Of a DNA stretch of 64,000 nt, positions 35,002 through 43,807 are shown in pieces. This DNA is from Flavobacteriales bacterium (GTDB lineage Bacteria > Bacteroidota > Bacteroidia > Flavobacteriales_D > Crocinitomicaceae). Position 1 is the stretch's first letter; the number at the start of each line of letters is the position of its first letter. The notes beneath the pieces were generated by a model. That model was not told where the DNA came from and did not search any database. It saw only the letters and a list, made by a program, of their open reading frames with translations. The position numbers and the translations under genes were made by a program. The stretch covers positions 62,001 through 126,000 of the forward strand of contig JABXHO010000040.1 of assembly GCA_013373595.1 (NCBI GenBank). The letters run 5' to 3'.

Positions 35002-36015
35002 CTAAGGTAGATCAATTGCTGTTTCCCAATATGCTCCACTGATATCGGTCATTTTTAGGGTGTAACTTCCTTTTTCTAGCTGATTCAGGAGATTGTTTTC
35101 AATCTGAAGTTTGGCTTTTGCGCCCAAGGGAACAACAAGGCTGTGGTCGCCAGGTTTTATTTTTGCTACATAGTAGTTCGAAATACTCGACTGTGGCAGA
35201 CGCGCGAGGTCTTCTTGGTCCAGCTTGAGTATCGAATTACCGTGTTGATCAAAGAGTTCAATAGCGATTACCCATGAACCATACACGTCGACACCTTCCG
35301 TTCGGAAGACATCAAAGGAGAGCTCGTTGCCTTCAATTTTTCCTTCTGTAATTTCCAGTTTTGGCTTTATAGATTTATTGTGAAGTGTTCCCCACACGCC
35401 GCCGTGAAATAATTGATTGGTCGCTAAGGTTACTCCAAGGATGAGTATCGAACCGAACAGTACAACTTTTGGGAAGATGCGTTCTTTGATCGGTAAAGTC
35501 CCAGAACCGAACCAAGCAAACCATTTTTTAGAGGTCAACTTAAAATTGCGTTTCATCAGCAGGAAATCCACGGAGTATTTTCCACTTCCAGTGAGAAAGA
35601 GCACAAAACCTGTGGCAATGCCAAGCACGCCAATTTGCCATTCGTCGAGGCAGGTGGTTCCAATCCACCCCGATCCCAATAAAATTCCCATCGCCAAACC
35701 AAATACGCCAATGCTCATTAGGCGAGTGAAGAGTCCGAACATGATCAACAAGCCAACAATTCCTTCGATGATGGTAAAGATGACCATGCTGAGCCAAAGG
35801 GTGTCTGGATTCTCAACTAAATACTGAATGAAGGGTTTTATGCCGAGTGCATTGGGTAGAAAGTGATTGAATTTTTCCCCGATATATCCCGCTGCATCAG
35901 GGTCGAGTTTATCTACTAGAATGGTTCTTCTCCAAAAGGCTGAGAAATACGTCCAGCCAACAACTAATCGCAACGCGAGCGCTAAAAGCCCTGCGTCAAT
36001 TTTACTATTTTTCAT
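35002..36015 (-). CDS. DoxDA-like thiosulfate:quinone oxidoreductase subunit fusion
   Basis: From ATG 36015 the product has 337 residues. The N-terminal part (about 10-160) is a four-span DoxD/DoxX-type membrane domain (LALRLVVGWTYFSAFWRR; IEGIVGLLIMFGLFTRL). After another membrane helix near 205, the C-terminal soluble part resembles DoxA, the other TQO subunit (VYGSWVIAIELFDQHGNSI). In Acidianus, DoxD and DoxA oxidise thiosulfate to tetrathionate and reduce quinone; fused forms occur in Bacteroidota. Activity here is unproven, but nearby persulfide dioxygenases would make thiosulfate. Confidence 0.7.
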   Translation of the reverse strand: MKNSKIDAGLLALALRLVVGWTYFSAFWRRTILVDKLDPDAAGYIGEKFNHFLPNALGIKPFIQYLVENPDTLWLSMVIFTIIEGIVGLLIMFGLFTRLMSIGVFGLAMGILLGSGWIGTTCLDEWQIGVLGIATGFVLFLTGSGKYSVDFLLMKRNFKLTSKKWFAWFGSGTLPIKERIFPKVVLFGSILILGVTLATNQLFHGGVWGTLHNKSIKPKLEITEGKIEGNELSFDVFRTEGVDVYGSWVIAIELFDQHGNSILKLDQEDLARLPQSSISNYYVAKIKPGDHSLVVPLGAKAKLQIENNLLNQLEKGSYTLKMTDISGAYWETAIDLP

Positions 36016-36081
36016 GTGTGTTATTTGTAATTGATAAAGTGCAGTCGGTTTACTGCTTTGTCTTGCGTAAAGAGCTGTCAA

Positions 36082-36477
36082 TTACGAATAAAGGAGAAGA
36101 TTTTGATAGAGAATGTAATAGGGAGTATCGGGAGATCGAGGTGAAGATGCAGGTGTAAGATCAGCACCTTGTTTTTCGGTAACAAGCGCAACATTAACTT
36201 GAGCTGTTACCACACGATGAACGTCTAGAAGCTGAATCGACGATTGAGTAGAGCTATGCTCGGTAGTGCTTGTTTCGAAGCTTTCACAACTCGCCTGAGA
36301 AAGCGTTGTTTGACTTTTATTCGAAACCTCGGTTTGCGGAAGATCTAACTCTGCTTGAATGAAGTTTCGAACTTTACACGGCGATAACAACAACAGGAGA
36401 ATCAATCCTGAGACATACAGAAAAGGACTGATTTTAGTAATTGTTGCTTGTTTTTTCACGATGACAAAAGTAGGCAT
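36082..36477 (-). CDS. Small single-span protein upstream of the DoxDA-like gene
   Basis: From ATG 36477 the product has 131 residues; an ATG at 36489 and a TTG at 36501 are also in frame. A membrane segment near 15-35 is followed by SPCKVRNFIQAEL, a Ser/Thr-rich stretch, and a tail ending TPYYILYQNLLLYS. I do not know its function. It precedes the DoxDA-like gene by 66 bases and may be co-expressed. Confidence 0.5.
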   Translation of the reverse strand: MPTFVIVKKQATITKISPFLYVSGLILLLLLSPCKVRNFIQAELDLPQTEVSNKSQTTLSQASCESFETSTTEHSSTQSSIQLLDVHRVVTAQVNVALVTEKQGADLTPASSPRSPDTPYYILYQNLLLYS

Positions 36478-36539
36478 TAACCTACGCATCGCATTTCGCA
36501 ATTCTTCGAATAAATGTTAAGTAGATGGTAAAAGATGGA

Positions 36540-37007
36540 TCAATCCCAAATATTCGGACGTTCAACTCCCATTCCTCGTAGGTATGACATAAAATGTCCT
36601 GCATGAACCGATTCGTGGTAGCCAATTCTCAATAAGTATTGTCCGAGGTTTTTCTTCTCTTCATTTCCGGGATGGATGATTTCGGTTTCACTTAGTTCCT
36701 TTTCTGAAAATTGGCGAACACTCTGTAGGAAGGTATCTCTGTATGGTTTTGCAAACTCTAGCTCGTCCTCGACATTCACGAAGGGCTTATTTTTCCATGG
36801 AGTGGAGTAATTCGACATATCTCCGCGATTAATAATAATGTTCCAACCGTAATCTGCTTCCAATACATGTCTGACCATTTCGATGGCAGTCATTGCAGTA
36901 TCATCAGGTCGCCAGTTGAGGTATTCTTCAGGTAGAGCTTTCCAGATTCGAATGCTTTTTCGTCGGATTTCAGTGAAGTTTAAGAGGATTAGTTCAGTTT
37001 GTGTCAT
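36540..37007 (-). CDS. DinB-family putative metal-dependent protein
   Basis: The 155-residue four-helix-bundle protein has the DinB/YfiT histidine triad: MVRHVLEADYG and then YHESVHAGHFMSYLR. Family members bind Zn or Ni and include thiol-dependent S-transferases of the bacillithiol or mycothiol type. The substrate is unknown. It starts 21 bases after the DUF523 gene stop, suggesting an operon. Confidence 0.8.
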   Translation of the reverse strand: MTQTELILLNFTEIRRKSIRIWKALPEEYLNWRPDDTAMTAIEMVRHVLEADYGWNIIINRGDMSNYSTPWKNKPFVNVEDELEFAKPYRDTFLQSVRQFSEKELSETEIIHPGNEEKKNLGQYLLRIGYHESVHAGHFMSYLRGMGVERPNIWD

Positions 37008-37028
37008 GCTGTACAGTTGTGTGTAGTT

Positions 37029-37652
37029 TTAATTTTTATTGAAGTAACTGCGGTACCATTCGTGTTGATCGTGGTCAATTGCATCCTTCTGAATAAGGTG
37101 GTTTGGATCAATTTTCGAGTAAAGTATTTCAAGCGAAGCATAATCTCTCTGGCTAATGATTTTGATTCCATTTCGGTCCAGTTGTGCCGCACATACTCCC
37201 ATTCCGATTTGATAGACGGGATTTTTCGAGAAGCGACTTCCATTGTAAATGACTTGACTTCCACAGGCTCCACTTGCATCCATCATCACAGCCAATTCGA
37301 CATTGTTCTTTTGGGCAATTTCAAGCATTTTTAGCGATGCCGCAATCATTTTTTCGGTGATGTCCTTTCCAGACTGCATTATCACGCGCGCTTTTCCATC
37401 CAGTACGTCGTGTCCGTCTCCACCTTCGCAATCTGGTGTTTCTCGCGGAGTTCCCAAGACGTAGTCTTCTGGGCAAAAAGATGTGAGTTTCACATTGTCG
37501 TAATCGAGTAGCTTCAAGGCACTCGGGTATCGTCCATTACTTGTTCCATCCACACCACAAAGTTCTCCCAACAAACAAGCACTGAGCAAAATCCGTAACG
37601 GGTTTTCTTTACTAGGAACTCTTAGGTTTTTGAGATATTCTTTGTCAGTCAT
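37029..37652 (-). CDS. DUF523 family protein (YbbK-like)
   Basis: The 207-residue cytosolic protein shows the DUF523 marks: LLSACLLGELCGVDGTSNG near 22-40, a SFCPEDYVLGTPRETPDCEG segment and MDASGACGSQVIYNG. The several conserved cysteines suggest metal or Fe-S binding. Biochemical function of the family is unsettled. It appears to be the first gene of a pair with the DinB-like gene. Confidence 0.85.
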   Translation of the reverse strand: MTDKEYLKNLRVPSKENPLRILLSACLLGELCGVDGTSNGRYPSALKLLDYDNVKLTSFCPEDYVLGTPRETPDCEGGDGHDVLDGKARVIMQSGKDITEKMIAASLKMLEIAQKNNVELAVMMDASGACGSQVIYNGSRFSKNPVYQIGMGVCAAQLDRNGIKIISQRDYASLEILYSKIDPNHLIQKDAIDHDQHEWYRSYFNKN

Positions 37653-37702
37653 GCATTAAAGTGGATGGTTTAGGTAAAGATAGGATTTTCTGACGTTGAG
37701 TT

Positions 37703-38794
37703 TTAACCTTCCTTGTTTTCTAATCGGCTTCCAATCTTTTCGAGTCCTTTGATTGTTGCGTAGCGGATTTTCTCTTTGTGAAGAATCCAACCGCCAATCG
37801 CTCCAATTGCACTACCAATAATAATTTCTTGCAAGCGAAGAGCAATCAATAAGTTCGGGTTGCTAATTAGTGGATTGGCTGCCTCGGAAAGGAAAATAGC
37901 TAAAGGAGTAATGAAAATTACGGCGAGGGCATAATTTCGTACGACGAGCAATTCCACGACGAGTTGTAGCAGAATGATGAAAATGCAAATCACTATTTTG
38001 GATTCAATCATGCTCAATAAGAACCAACAAAGAGCTAGCCCGAGCAAGGTTCCCAGGACTCTATGGAAGGTTCGTTGCCAGATTTGATAGCGTGAAGCAC
38101 CTTGCATTACGGCAGCACAGGACACAGGAATCCAGTAAGGATTGTCCATTTTCAAGAGGTATCCACACAAAAGTGATAATGCCATAAAACCTCCCATGAT
38201 GATTGCTTCCCAGAAATTCGCGTATGTGTTTTTCGTCAGAATACGTTTGGGTTCGGGGCGTTCTTCTTGTTTTAGTTTAGTGGTGGAATAGATGAGGTAG
38301 ATCAACATAATAAAGCTGGTGAGCATCAAGCCTAAACTGATCAATCCAACTTTGGTAGGAATTGCACTCAAGTTAAACGGTTGACAAATCGATATGGAAG
38401 CGATGAAAATGAAAAAGAAGCTTCTCGGAGGTGCCGTTTTATAGTAGAGCACAATCCAGTGCACCGCCATCGAGAATAGTCCAAAAGCAATGACAGCGGA
38501 AACATGGCTAAAACTGAAAAACTGTCCGATTGAATAGGACAAGGTGAAACCAAACGCACTAATCATTAGTACCGAGATCTTGTTTGTGAGACTCCCTGTG
38601 TCGGGTACGTAAAGGATAACCAAACCGCTTAAACATGCTGTTAATCCAGCGGCTAGATTGTCAAAGTAAAGTCCCAAGAGAAGAGGGAATCCAAGTGAAA
38701 ATGCAATAAGCGGTGCGATGCGCCAATCACGACCTGATTCTTTTAATGTAACTAACTCTTTGAGCTCTAGATTTATCTTCTTCCCAATCTTCAT
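37703..38794 (-). CDS. FUSC-family inner-membrane protein (putative aromatic acid exporter)
   Basis: The 363-residue protein has two blocks of about five membrane helices. The second carries the FUSC_2 signature WIPVSCAAVMQGASRYQIWQ followed by RTFHRVLGTLLGLAL. Relatives such as AaeB export aromatic acids or other organic anions. There is no partner periplasmic fusion gene nearby, and the N-terminal domain is compact. Its upstream region once seems to have been shared with the DUF255 gene (see the repeats at 38828 and 39652). Confidence 0.8.
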   Translation of the reverse strand: MKIGKKINLELKELVTLKESGRDWRIAPLIAFSLGFPLLLGLYFDNLAAGLTACLSGLVILYVPDTGSLTNKISVLMISAFGFTLSYSIGQFFSFSHVSAVIAFGLFSMAVHWIVLYYKTAPPRSFFFIFIASISICQPFNLSAIPTKVGLISLGLMLTSFIMLIYLIYSTTKLKQEERPEPKRILTKNTYANFWEAIIMGGFMALSLLCGYLLKMDNPYWIPVSCAAVMQGASRYQIWQRTFHRVLGTLLGLALCWFLLSMIESKIVICIFIILLQLVVELLVVRNYALAVIFITPLAIFLSEAANPLISNPNLLIALRLQEIIIGSAIGAIGGWILHKEKIRYATIKGLEKIGSRLENKEG

Positions 38795-38827
38795 AACAAG
38801 TTCTCGTATCCCTCTAAATCTGCTGCA

Positions 38828-38909
38828 AAGATACCACGAATTCCATTAAAAGCCTCTGCTCAAAACATCCAAATAGCTTTCTGTTGCGTAGATAATAAGT
38901 ATGAAAATA
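38828..38909. repeat. Direct repeat copy A: duplicated promoter and start of the DUF255 gene
   Basis: About 82 bases here match 39652-39732 with few differences, including one unbroken identical run of more than 35 bases around CAAAACATCCAAATAGC. Copy A includes an ATG at 38901 followed by a few codons resembling the DUF255 start (MKIHIP against MKRYIQ) before the frame degenerates. It is a non-functional 5' fragment. Confidence 0.8.
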
Positions 38910-38945
38910 CACATCCCTTCAATTAGTGAAATACGGTCGTATTCA

Positions 38946-39644
38946 CTAGAGTTCAATCATTTTTTGTCCTTTTATTTTTGGGACTTTAAGTTCTTTGTCA
39001 TCTACCTTTCTCCAAATAATGGAGTCTGCGATTTGTTTTGTGTTCCAGAAAGGTCCGTAGGTATGGATCTCAATACTCAAGGATTGCGTTTTTTTAATAA
39101 GTTCGTTGAAATTTCCTTCGAGATACTCCTTGAACCAATCGGGGTTTACCGCTAGTTTTTGTGAATTTATGAAGGTTGATTTCACTTCGAAGTTTTCACT
39201 TTTGTTTCTTGGGTTTGGAGTAAGAAAAGTAGTTTTCAAGATTAAGCATTTTTCATTTTCAACGAGTGTATCATTCAAAGATGAAAATGTTAATTGGGTA
39301 TCTGGCTTGCGAATATCAAACCATGTAATGGTGCTATCTTTTTCGTCGAAAGAAAATGATTTATTCTGACTGAGATCCAAATAACGGGTACTAATTAAAT
39401 CACCATTACTCGAGTAAATCTCCTTTCGATGGTTTCCGTTTTTGTAAATGAGTACCATCTTTGCACCAAGGGTACTTTTAAGTGATTCTTCTGATAAATA
39501 TGAAGGCACTAAATCGTAGGAAATGGAGTAGTAGATTTCTCCTTCGAAGTAAGTTGGTTCAACTTTGTCTGAGATTTCAGTTCGATTAGAGGAATGACAG
39601 CCGACGAGTAGAACGAAACTAATAAGTAAAGCAAAAACTTTCAT
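38946..39644 (-). CDS. Lipoprotein of unknown function (GLPGLI/DUF4412-like)
   Basis: The 232-residue protein starts with a lipobox (LLVGC, Cys16). The mature protein begins YFEGEIYYSISYDLVPSYL and includes AKMVLIYKNGNHRKEI and TITWFDIRK. This pattern recalls Bacteroidota proteins that extract small molecules or lipids in the envelope, but the family call is weak. The gene is bracketed by two direct repeats and lies head-to-head with the DUF255 gene, so it looks like an insert between that gene and the FUSC gene. Confidence 0.6.
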   Translation of the reverse strand: MKVFALLISFVLLVGCHSSNRTEISDKVEPTYFEGEIYYSISYDLVPSYLSEESLKSTLGAKMVLIYKNGNHRKEIYSSNGDLISTRYLDLSQNKSFSFDEKDSTITWFDIRKPDTQLTFSSLNDTLVENEKCLILKTTFLTPNPRNKSENFEVKSTFINSQKLAVNPDWFKEYLEGNFNELIKKTQSLSIEIHTYGPFWNTKQIADSIIWRKVDDKELKVPKIKGQKMIEL

Positions 39645-39651
39645 ATCGGCG

Positions 39652-39732
39652 AAGATACCACGAATTCCAATAAAAGTATCTGTTCAAAACATCCAAATAG
39701 CTTTCTGTTGCGTAGATATAAGTATGAAAAGA
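39652..39732. repeat. Direct repeat copy B: functional promoter and start of the DUF255 gene
   Basis: This is the intact copy, running from just upstream of the lipoprotein start into the first codons of the DUF255 gene at 39724. The distance between copies is about 824 bases and the lipoprotein gene is all that lies between. Confidence 0.8.
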
Positions 39733-41439
39733 TACATCCAATTAATCGCACTTGTGCTAATCGTAGCAGCATGTAACTCGAATGGAACTTCGCTTGGAGA
39801 AATTCAATGGAATCATCGTTTGTCGAAGTCAATTTTCGAACAGGCAAAATCAGAAGACAAATTGATCTTGTTGACGCTAGAAGCAAACTGGTGTCATTGG
39901 TGTCATGTGATGGAAGATTCAACGTATTCGAATGGAGAAGTGCAAGAGTTAGTCAACGAAAACTTTATTTCGGTGAAAGTAGATCAAGATGCGAATCCCG
40001 AATTGGCAGCGCGCTATCGAAAATACGGTTGGCCCGCAACCATTGTCTTGAACGCAGAAGGAGAGGATTTGATGAAGAAAGCAGGGTACATGTCGCCTTC
40101 AAAATATGCAGAAGAACTTCAAAAAGTGTTAAGAGGAACACCATCGGTGAAGCGATCAATGGCAAAGAACCAGTTACGTCCCGAGGAAATAATGAAAGAG
40201 CGACTGAAGAATAATTTCACGAAGTATTTGGATGATCAGAACGGTGGATTTAAATCGAGTATGCGTTACTTGGAGGAAGAGAGTATGGAGTATGTGTTGC
40301 ATTTCGACAACAGTAATATTCACAGAAATTGGTTTCAAAAAAGTATCGAAGCTGCCTATGCTTTGTGCGATCAAGAGTGGGGAGGTGTGTATCAATATTC
40401 CGCGCGAAGAGATTGGAATCATCCTCATTATGAGAAGTTGCTCCATATTCAAGCGAGATACATGCGTCTGTTTTTGAATGATTATGCATTTAATGGAAAC
40501 GAAGAATCACTTCGAAAAGCAGAAGAAATACGCGCGTATTGCGAGCGTTTCTTGAAGCAAAGCAACGGACTTTATGGAAATGCGCAAGATGCTGATTTGA
40601 AGAAGGGAGAAAAGGCTTCGGCTTACTTCGAACTTTCGGACGAGGAACGAATCAAACGCGGAATTCCTGCGATCGACACAAATACATACACGAACTCGAA
40701 TGCTGATTTTGCGCGATCCCTTTTGAAATTCTATTCGATTACGAACAATCAAGAGGATTTGAAGAGATACCAGACAATTTTGGGACATCTGTTACAGCGA
40801 AAAACGGCAAAAGGACTGTATTCTCATGCGTACAATCCCAAAGAAATAGATGCTTTGCGCGATAATTTGGCGATGGCTCAACTGTTTACGGAACACATGA
40901 AGCGTTTTCCAAAGGATCGTAAAATAGCAGCTGAAATGGAAGGACTTGCCACGATGCTAGTGAAATATTTTCGTCTCCCAAATGGAACATTTCAAGGATT
41001 TTCAGGTGAGCTGGGACTGGTGCCGAAGGCAAATGTGGAGGAGAATGTTCCTTTAGCCCGATTTTTTAATTGGTACGCGGCATTCAGCGGCAAGGAAAAG
41101 TACAAGAAACATGCAACCTCAGTAGCAAACTACTTACGAAAAGTAGATGCCGAAAAACCATTTTTTCACGAGCCAGAAATCAGCATGTTGTTCGCGGAAT
41201 TATCCGAAGAAGCAGGAAGTCACGTGAGCGTGAAGGAAGAAAAGAGTCATCCTTTATTGGTACAGGCATACATCTTTGCACCTTATTTCAGCAATTTTCA
41301 ACTACTGGAGGATAGTAACGACGCGACGAAACTAGAGCAATTCTCAGGAATTGAGACGTCGAGTTTATTCATTTGTACTTCTTCCTATTGTTCATCACCT
41401 TTGAGAGATGAGGAAGCCGTCAAAAACTTCTACAAGTAG
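39724..41439 (+). CDS. DUF255/YyaL-type thioredoxin-fold lipoprotein with helical-barrel domain
   Basis: The 571-residue protein has a lipobox (VAAC, Cys17). Residues about 25-140 form the DUF255 thioredoxin-like domain with the WCHWCHVM motif (Cys57, Cys60) and a cis-Pro region YGWPATIVL. The rest resembles the six-hairpin glycosidase-like part of YyaL/spermatogenesis-associated protein 20 (QEWGGVYQYSARRDWNHPHYE). Full-length family members have about 680 residues, so this is a shorter envelope form. A redox role is inferred. Confidence 0.85.
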   Translation: MKRYIQLIALVLIVAACNSNGTSLGEIQWNHRLSKSIFEQAKSEDKLILLTLEANWCHWCHVMEDSTYSNGEVQELVNENFISVKVDQDANPELAARYRKYGWPATIVLNAEGEDLMKKAGYMSPSKYAEELQKVLRGTPSVKRSMAKNQLRPEEIMKERLKNNFTKYLDDQNGGFKSSMRYLEEESMEYVLHFDNSNIHRNWFQKSIEAAYALCDQEWGGVYQYSARRDWNHPHYEKLLHIQARYMRLFLNDYAFNGNEESLRKAEEIRAYCERFLKQSNGLYGNAQDADLKKGEKASAYFELSDEERIKRGIPAIDTNTYTNSNADFARSLLKFYSITNNQEDLKRYQTILGHLLQRKTAKGLYSHAYNPKEIDALRDNLAMAQLFTEHMKRFPKDRKIAAEMEGLATMLVKYFRLPNGTFQGFSGELGLVPKANVEENVPLARFFNWYAAFSGKEKYKKHATSVANYLRKVDAEKPFFHEPEISMLFAELSEEAGSHVSVKEEKSHPLLVQAYIFAPYFSNFQLLEDSNDATKLEQFSGIETSSLFICTSSYCSSPLRDEEAVKNFYK

Positions 41440-41456
41440 CGTGACATCAAACTGAT

Positions 41457-43130
41457 TTATTTCAAACGTTCTTTCAAATGATCCGCTACGCGAAATGAAT
41501 TCGCATAAATGGTAAAGGTATAGGTAACGCTTCCGCCTGTCGGCATGAAACTTCCGTCGGTTACGTACAAATTGTTCACTTCGTGAGATTTGCAGTTTTT
41601 ATCGAGAACGGACGTTTTTGGATCGTTGCCAAAACGACATCCACCGGCTTGAAGATTCGAAGAAACCGCGCCACTGATGCTAGAATTGACATTTTTCATC
41701 CCCAATTGTTTGAATAAGGCTTCGGCTTTCTCAGCAAGGTATTTTCCTACTTTGAGATCGTGCTCATGATGTCCGAGCCATACTTTCGCCACTGGATCGC
41801 CCCATTTATCGGTAATCTCGGGATCTAATTCAACACAGCAGTTGTCGTTTGGTAACCAGTCAACAAAGATTTCAAACTTTAGTTTTCGTTGTTTCGTGAA
41901 ATAGTCGTGGATGCGCGATTTCAATTCGGAACCATAGATGAGGTTTCCATGGCTCTTTTTCAACTTAACCGCTTTGGTTACTCCGTTGGCGTGCTCTGTG
42001 ACGAAGTCGATCGTACCTCCTTTCATGCGAGGACCAAATGCTGGATCATCAATTTCATACCACTGTTGACTTGCACGATTGATAAAAACGCCAGGCTGTT
42101 TGAGTCGTTGCGCTTCTTCCTCAGTGAGATCATCAAAATAGATTTGTCCTGCGCCAACACCACCTCCGGAAAACACGATGTTTTTACCCACTTGTCCCGA
42201 ATTGTTTCCCAATCCGTTCGGGAATTCAGGATTTTTACTCATCAACAAAAGGCGAGATGTTTCGACAGCTTGAGCGGCCACAACAAATGTTCCTGCCTCG
42301 ATGGATTGTTTAGCTCCTGAATGATCGTAGTAATTGGCTTTCACAACGGTTCCATTTCCGTCGGTTTCGAGGTGGTACACTTTCGCATTGGGAATAATCG
42401 TGCAGTTTCCAGTTTCTAGCGCTTGATTGATTAATGCGGCCCGTGCACTTCCTTTTGCGCCCGAACTGCACCCGTAGCTTCCACAGAAGTTGGAGTAGTA
42501 ACAAGCATTTCTGCCTTCTTTGGGTTGAGAAATGATCCCTCTTGGACTTGGGAAAATTTCAAAGTTGAGTTTTTCTGCTCCTTCATCGAGCCAACGGGAA
42601 AATATATTCTCACTGAGTGGAGGATAGGGAAAGTCAGCCGTTGATCGTGGCTCCAAATGTTTGTGGTTCTTCACAACTCCGGAAACTCCAACAACTTCTT
42701 CCACTTTTGCGTAGTACGGCTCCATATCATCGTATGAAATGGGCCAATCCGCTTGATTTGCTCCCTCAATGGGACCGTATTCCGAAAGAAGTCTAAAATC
42801 TACGGGTTTCAACCGATGAAAATAGGCACTCATAAAATTGGACGATCCACCAACAGCGTTGCCGTTCCAAAAATCTTTTCCGCTACTGTATGTCGATTGA
42901 CTGTAGTATTTTCCGTTATCTTTCTTTTGCACGAGGACGTGTTGCTCATCCTTTAAATCGGGTGTGTAGACACTCTTTCGAGTCGCAACCATTTCATCCT
43001 TCGCAAAATCTTCAGTTTTAAACCATGGACCTTTCTCTAGGACAATTACTTTGTGTCCAGCTTTGCTGAGTTCGTAAATTATGGGACCAGCTCCAGCGCC
43101 AGAGCCTACGACGCAAATGTCATACTTCAT
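41457..43130 (-). CDS. GMC-family FAD-dependent oxidoreductase (sugar/alcohol dehydrogenase-like)
   Basis: The 557-residue protein has the N-terminal FAD motif VVGSGAGAG (7-15), an ELSKAGHKVIVLEKG strand, NAVGGSSNFMSAYFHRL and a C-terminal GGCRFGNDPKTSVLD then LYVTDGSFMPTGG. It would be the catalytic subunit of a dehydrogenase paired with the gluconate-2-dehydrogenase-subunit-3-like gene, which it overlaps by 11 bases. The His normally three residues before the GG/GT of the GTCRMG motif appears to be Leu here. It likely oxidises a sugar or polyol, using respiratory acceptors. Confidence 0.85.
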   Translation of the reverse strand: MKYDICVVGSGAGAGPIIYELSKAGHKVIVLEKGPWFKTEDFAKDEMVATRKSVYTPDLKDEQHVLVQKKDNGKYYSQSTYSSGKDFWNGNAVGGSSNFMSAYFHRLKPVDFRLLSEYGPIEGANQADWPISYDDMEPYYAKVEEVVGVSGVVKNHKHLEPRSTADFPYPPLSENIFSRWLDEGAEKLNFEIFPSPRGIISQPKEGRNACYYSNFCGSYGCSSGAKGSARAALINQALETGNCTIIPNAKVYHLETDGNGTVVKANYYDHSGAKQSIEAGTFVVAAQAVETSRLLLMSKNPEFPNGLGNNSGQVGKNIVFSGGGVGAGQIYFDDLTEEEAQRLKQPGVFINRASQQWYEIDDPAFGPRMKGGTIDFVTEHANGVTKAVKLKKSHGNLIYGSELKSRIHDYFTKQRKLKFEIFVDWLPNDNCCVELDPEITDKWGDPVAKVWLGHHEHDLKVGKYLAEKAEALFKQLGMKNVNSSISGAVSSNLQAGGCRFGNDPKTSVLDKNCKSHEVNNLYVTDGSFMPTGGSVTYTFTIYANSFRVADHLKERLK

Positions 43131-43710
43131 GCTTTTTGTTTAAAATGGTTGGGTACAGTTGTTGTGTTGTTGGGCGTGGATAACCTGGAAAATGATTGAG
43201 CCACTTCCAGCCAATAGTGTCAGGGTTTACATTGTATTGAGGATCGACGAACAAGCTTTCAAAAATAAGCGTTAGCAGGCGAGAGAGCCAACCTTTGCTC
43301 CAGTCAGTTTCACTCAATTCAGCGATGTAATCTTCTTGTTGAGCTCGACTTAGATCATGGAAGTTGTCTCCATATATCCGAAGTGATTCCTTGTTAAGTT
43401 TTTCGAGCTTGTTTAGAAGGAACGAACGCGTATCGGGATCGAAATTGGGATCGTTCACGGTCCAAAGAAAGTAGTGATCCGATTTCAATTGTTTCGCCCC
43501 AGGACCATTTCCGTCATCTGGAAAGAGAATATCCATTACGGAATAAATCGTTAGAAATGAGTTGAGTGATAAAGGTTCGATGTTATCAGGAACCGGAATG
43601 TCTTGTACTTTTTGCGAACACGATTGAATCCACGGCAGTTGCAATGAAACTCCAGACAGGATGAGTGTCTTAACGAAGTTTCGTCGCGAGTTTGTCCATT
43701 CGTTATCCAT
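43120..43710 (-). CDS. Gluconate 2-dehydrogenase subunit 3-like protein with Tat signal
   Basis: The 196-residue protein has a twin-arginine signal (NSRRNFVKTLILSG) followed by a hydrophobic stretch ending in SCS. The mature part shows the subunit 3 pattern: FLTIYSVMDILFPDDGNGPGA, and a C-terminal GWKWLNHFPGYPRP. It helps export and assemble the GMC subunit, which lacks its own signal, to the periplasm. The 11-base overlap with that gene supports a complex. Confidence 0.85.
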   Translation of the reverse strand: MDNEWTNSRRNFVKTLILSGVSLQLPWIQSCSQKVQDIPVPDNIEPLSLNSFLTIYSVMDILFPDDGNGPGAKQLKSDHYFLWTVNDPNFDPDTRSFLLNKLEKLNKESLRIYGDNFHDLSRAQQEDYIAELSETDWSKGWLSRLLTLIFESLFVDPQYNVNPDTIGWKWLNHFPGYPRPTTQQLYPTILNKKHEV

Positions 43711-43733
43711 GTATGTAAGTGATTGAGATGTTT

Positions 43734-43763
43734 AAAAAAGCCGCAGCTCAGTTGAGTGCGGCT
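43734..43763 (-). terminator. Intrinsic terminator after the Cys-repeat lipoprotein gene
   Basis: AGCCGCA and TGCGGCT arms with an inner CTCA/TGAG pairing form a strong stem, followed on the minus strand by six T residues. It separates the Cys-repeat lipoprotein transcript from the dehydrogenase genes. Confidence 0.9.
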
Positions 43764-43807
43764 CTTAAATGAGTTAAGAAATACGATGTATTCTAGTTTC
43801 CACGGGA

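Noticed and set aside
38946-39644. Insertion sequence between direct repeats
   Set aside because: The enclosed gene encodes a lipoprotein and not a transposase, and the 80-base duplications are far longer than usual target-site duplications.
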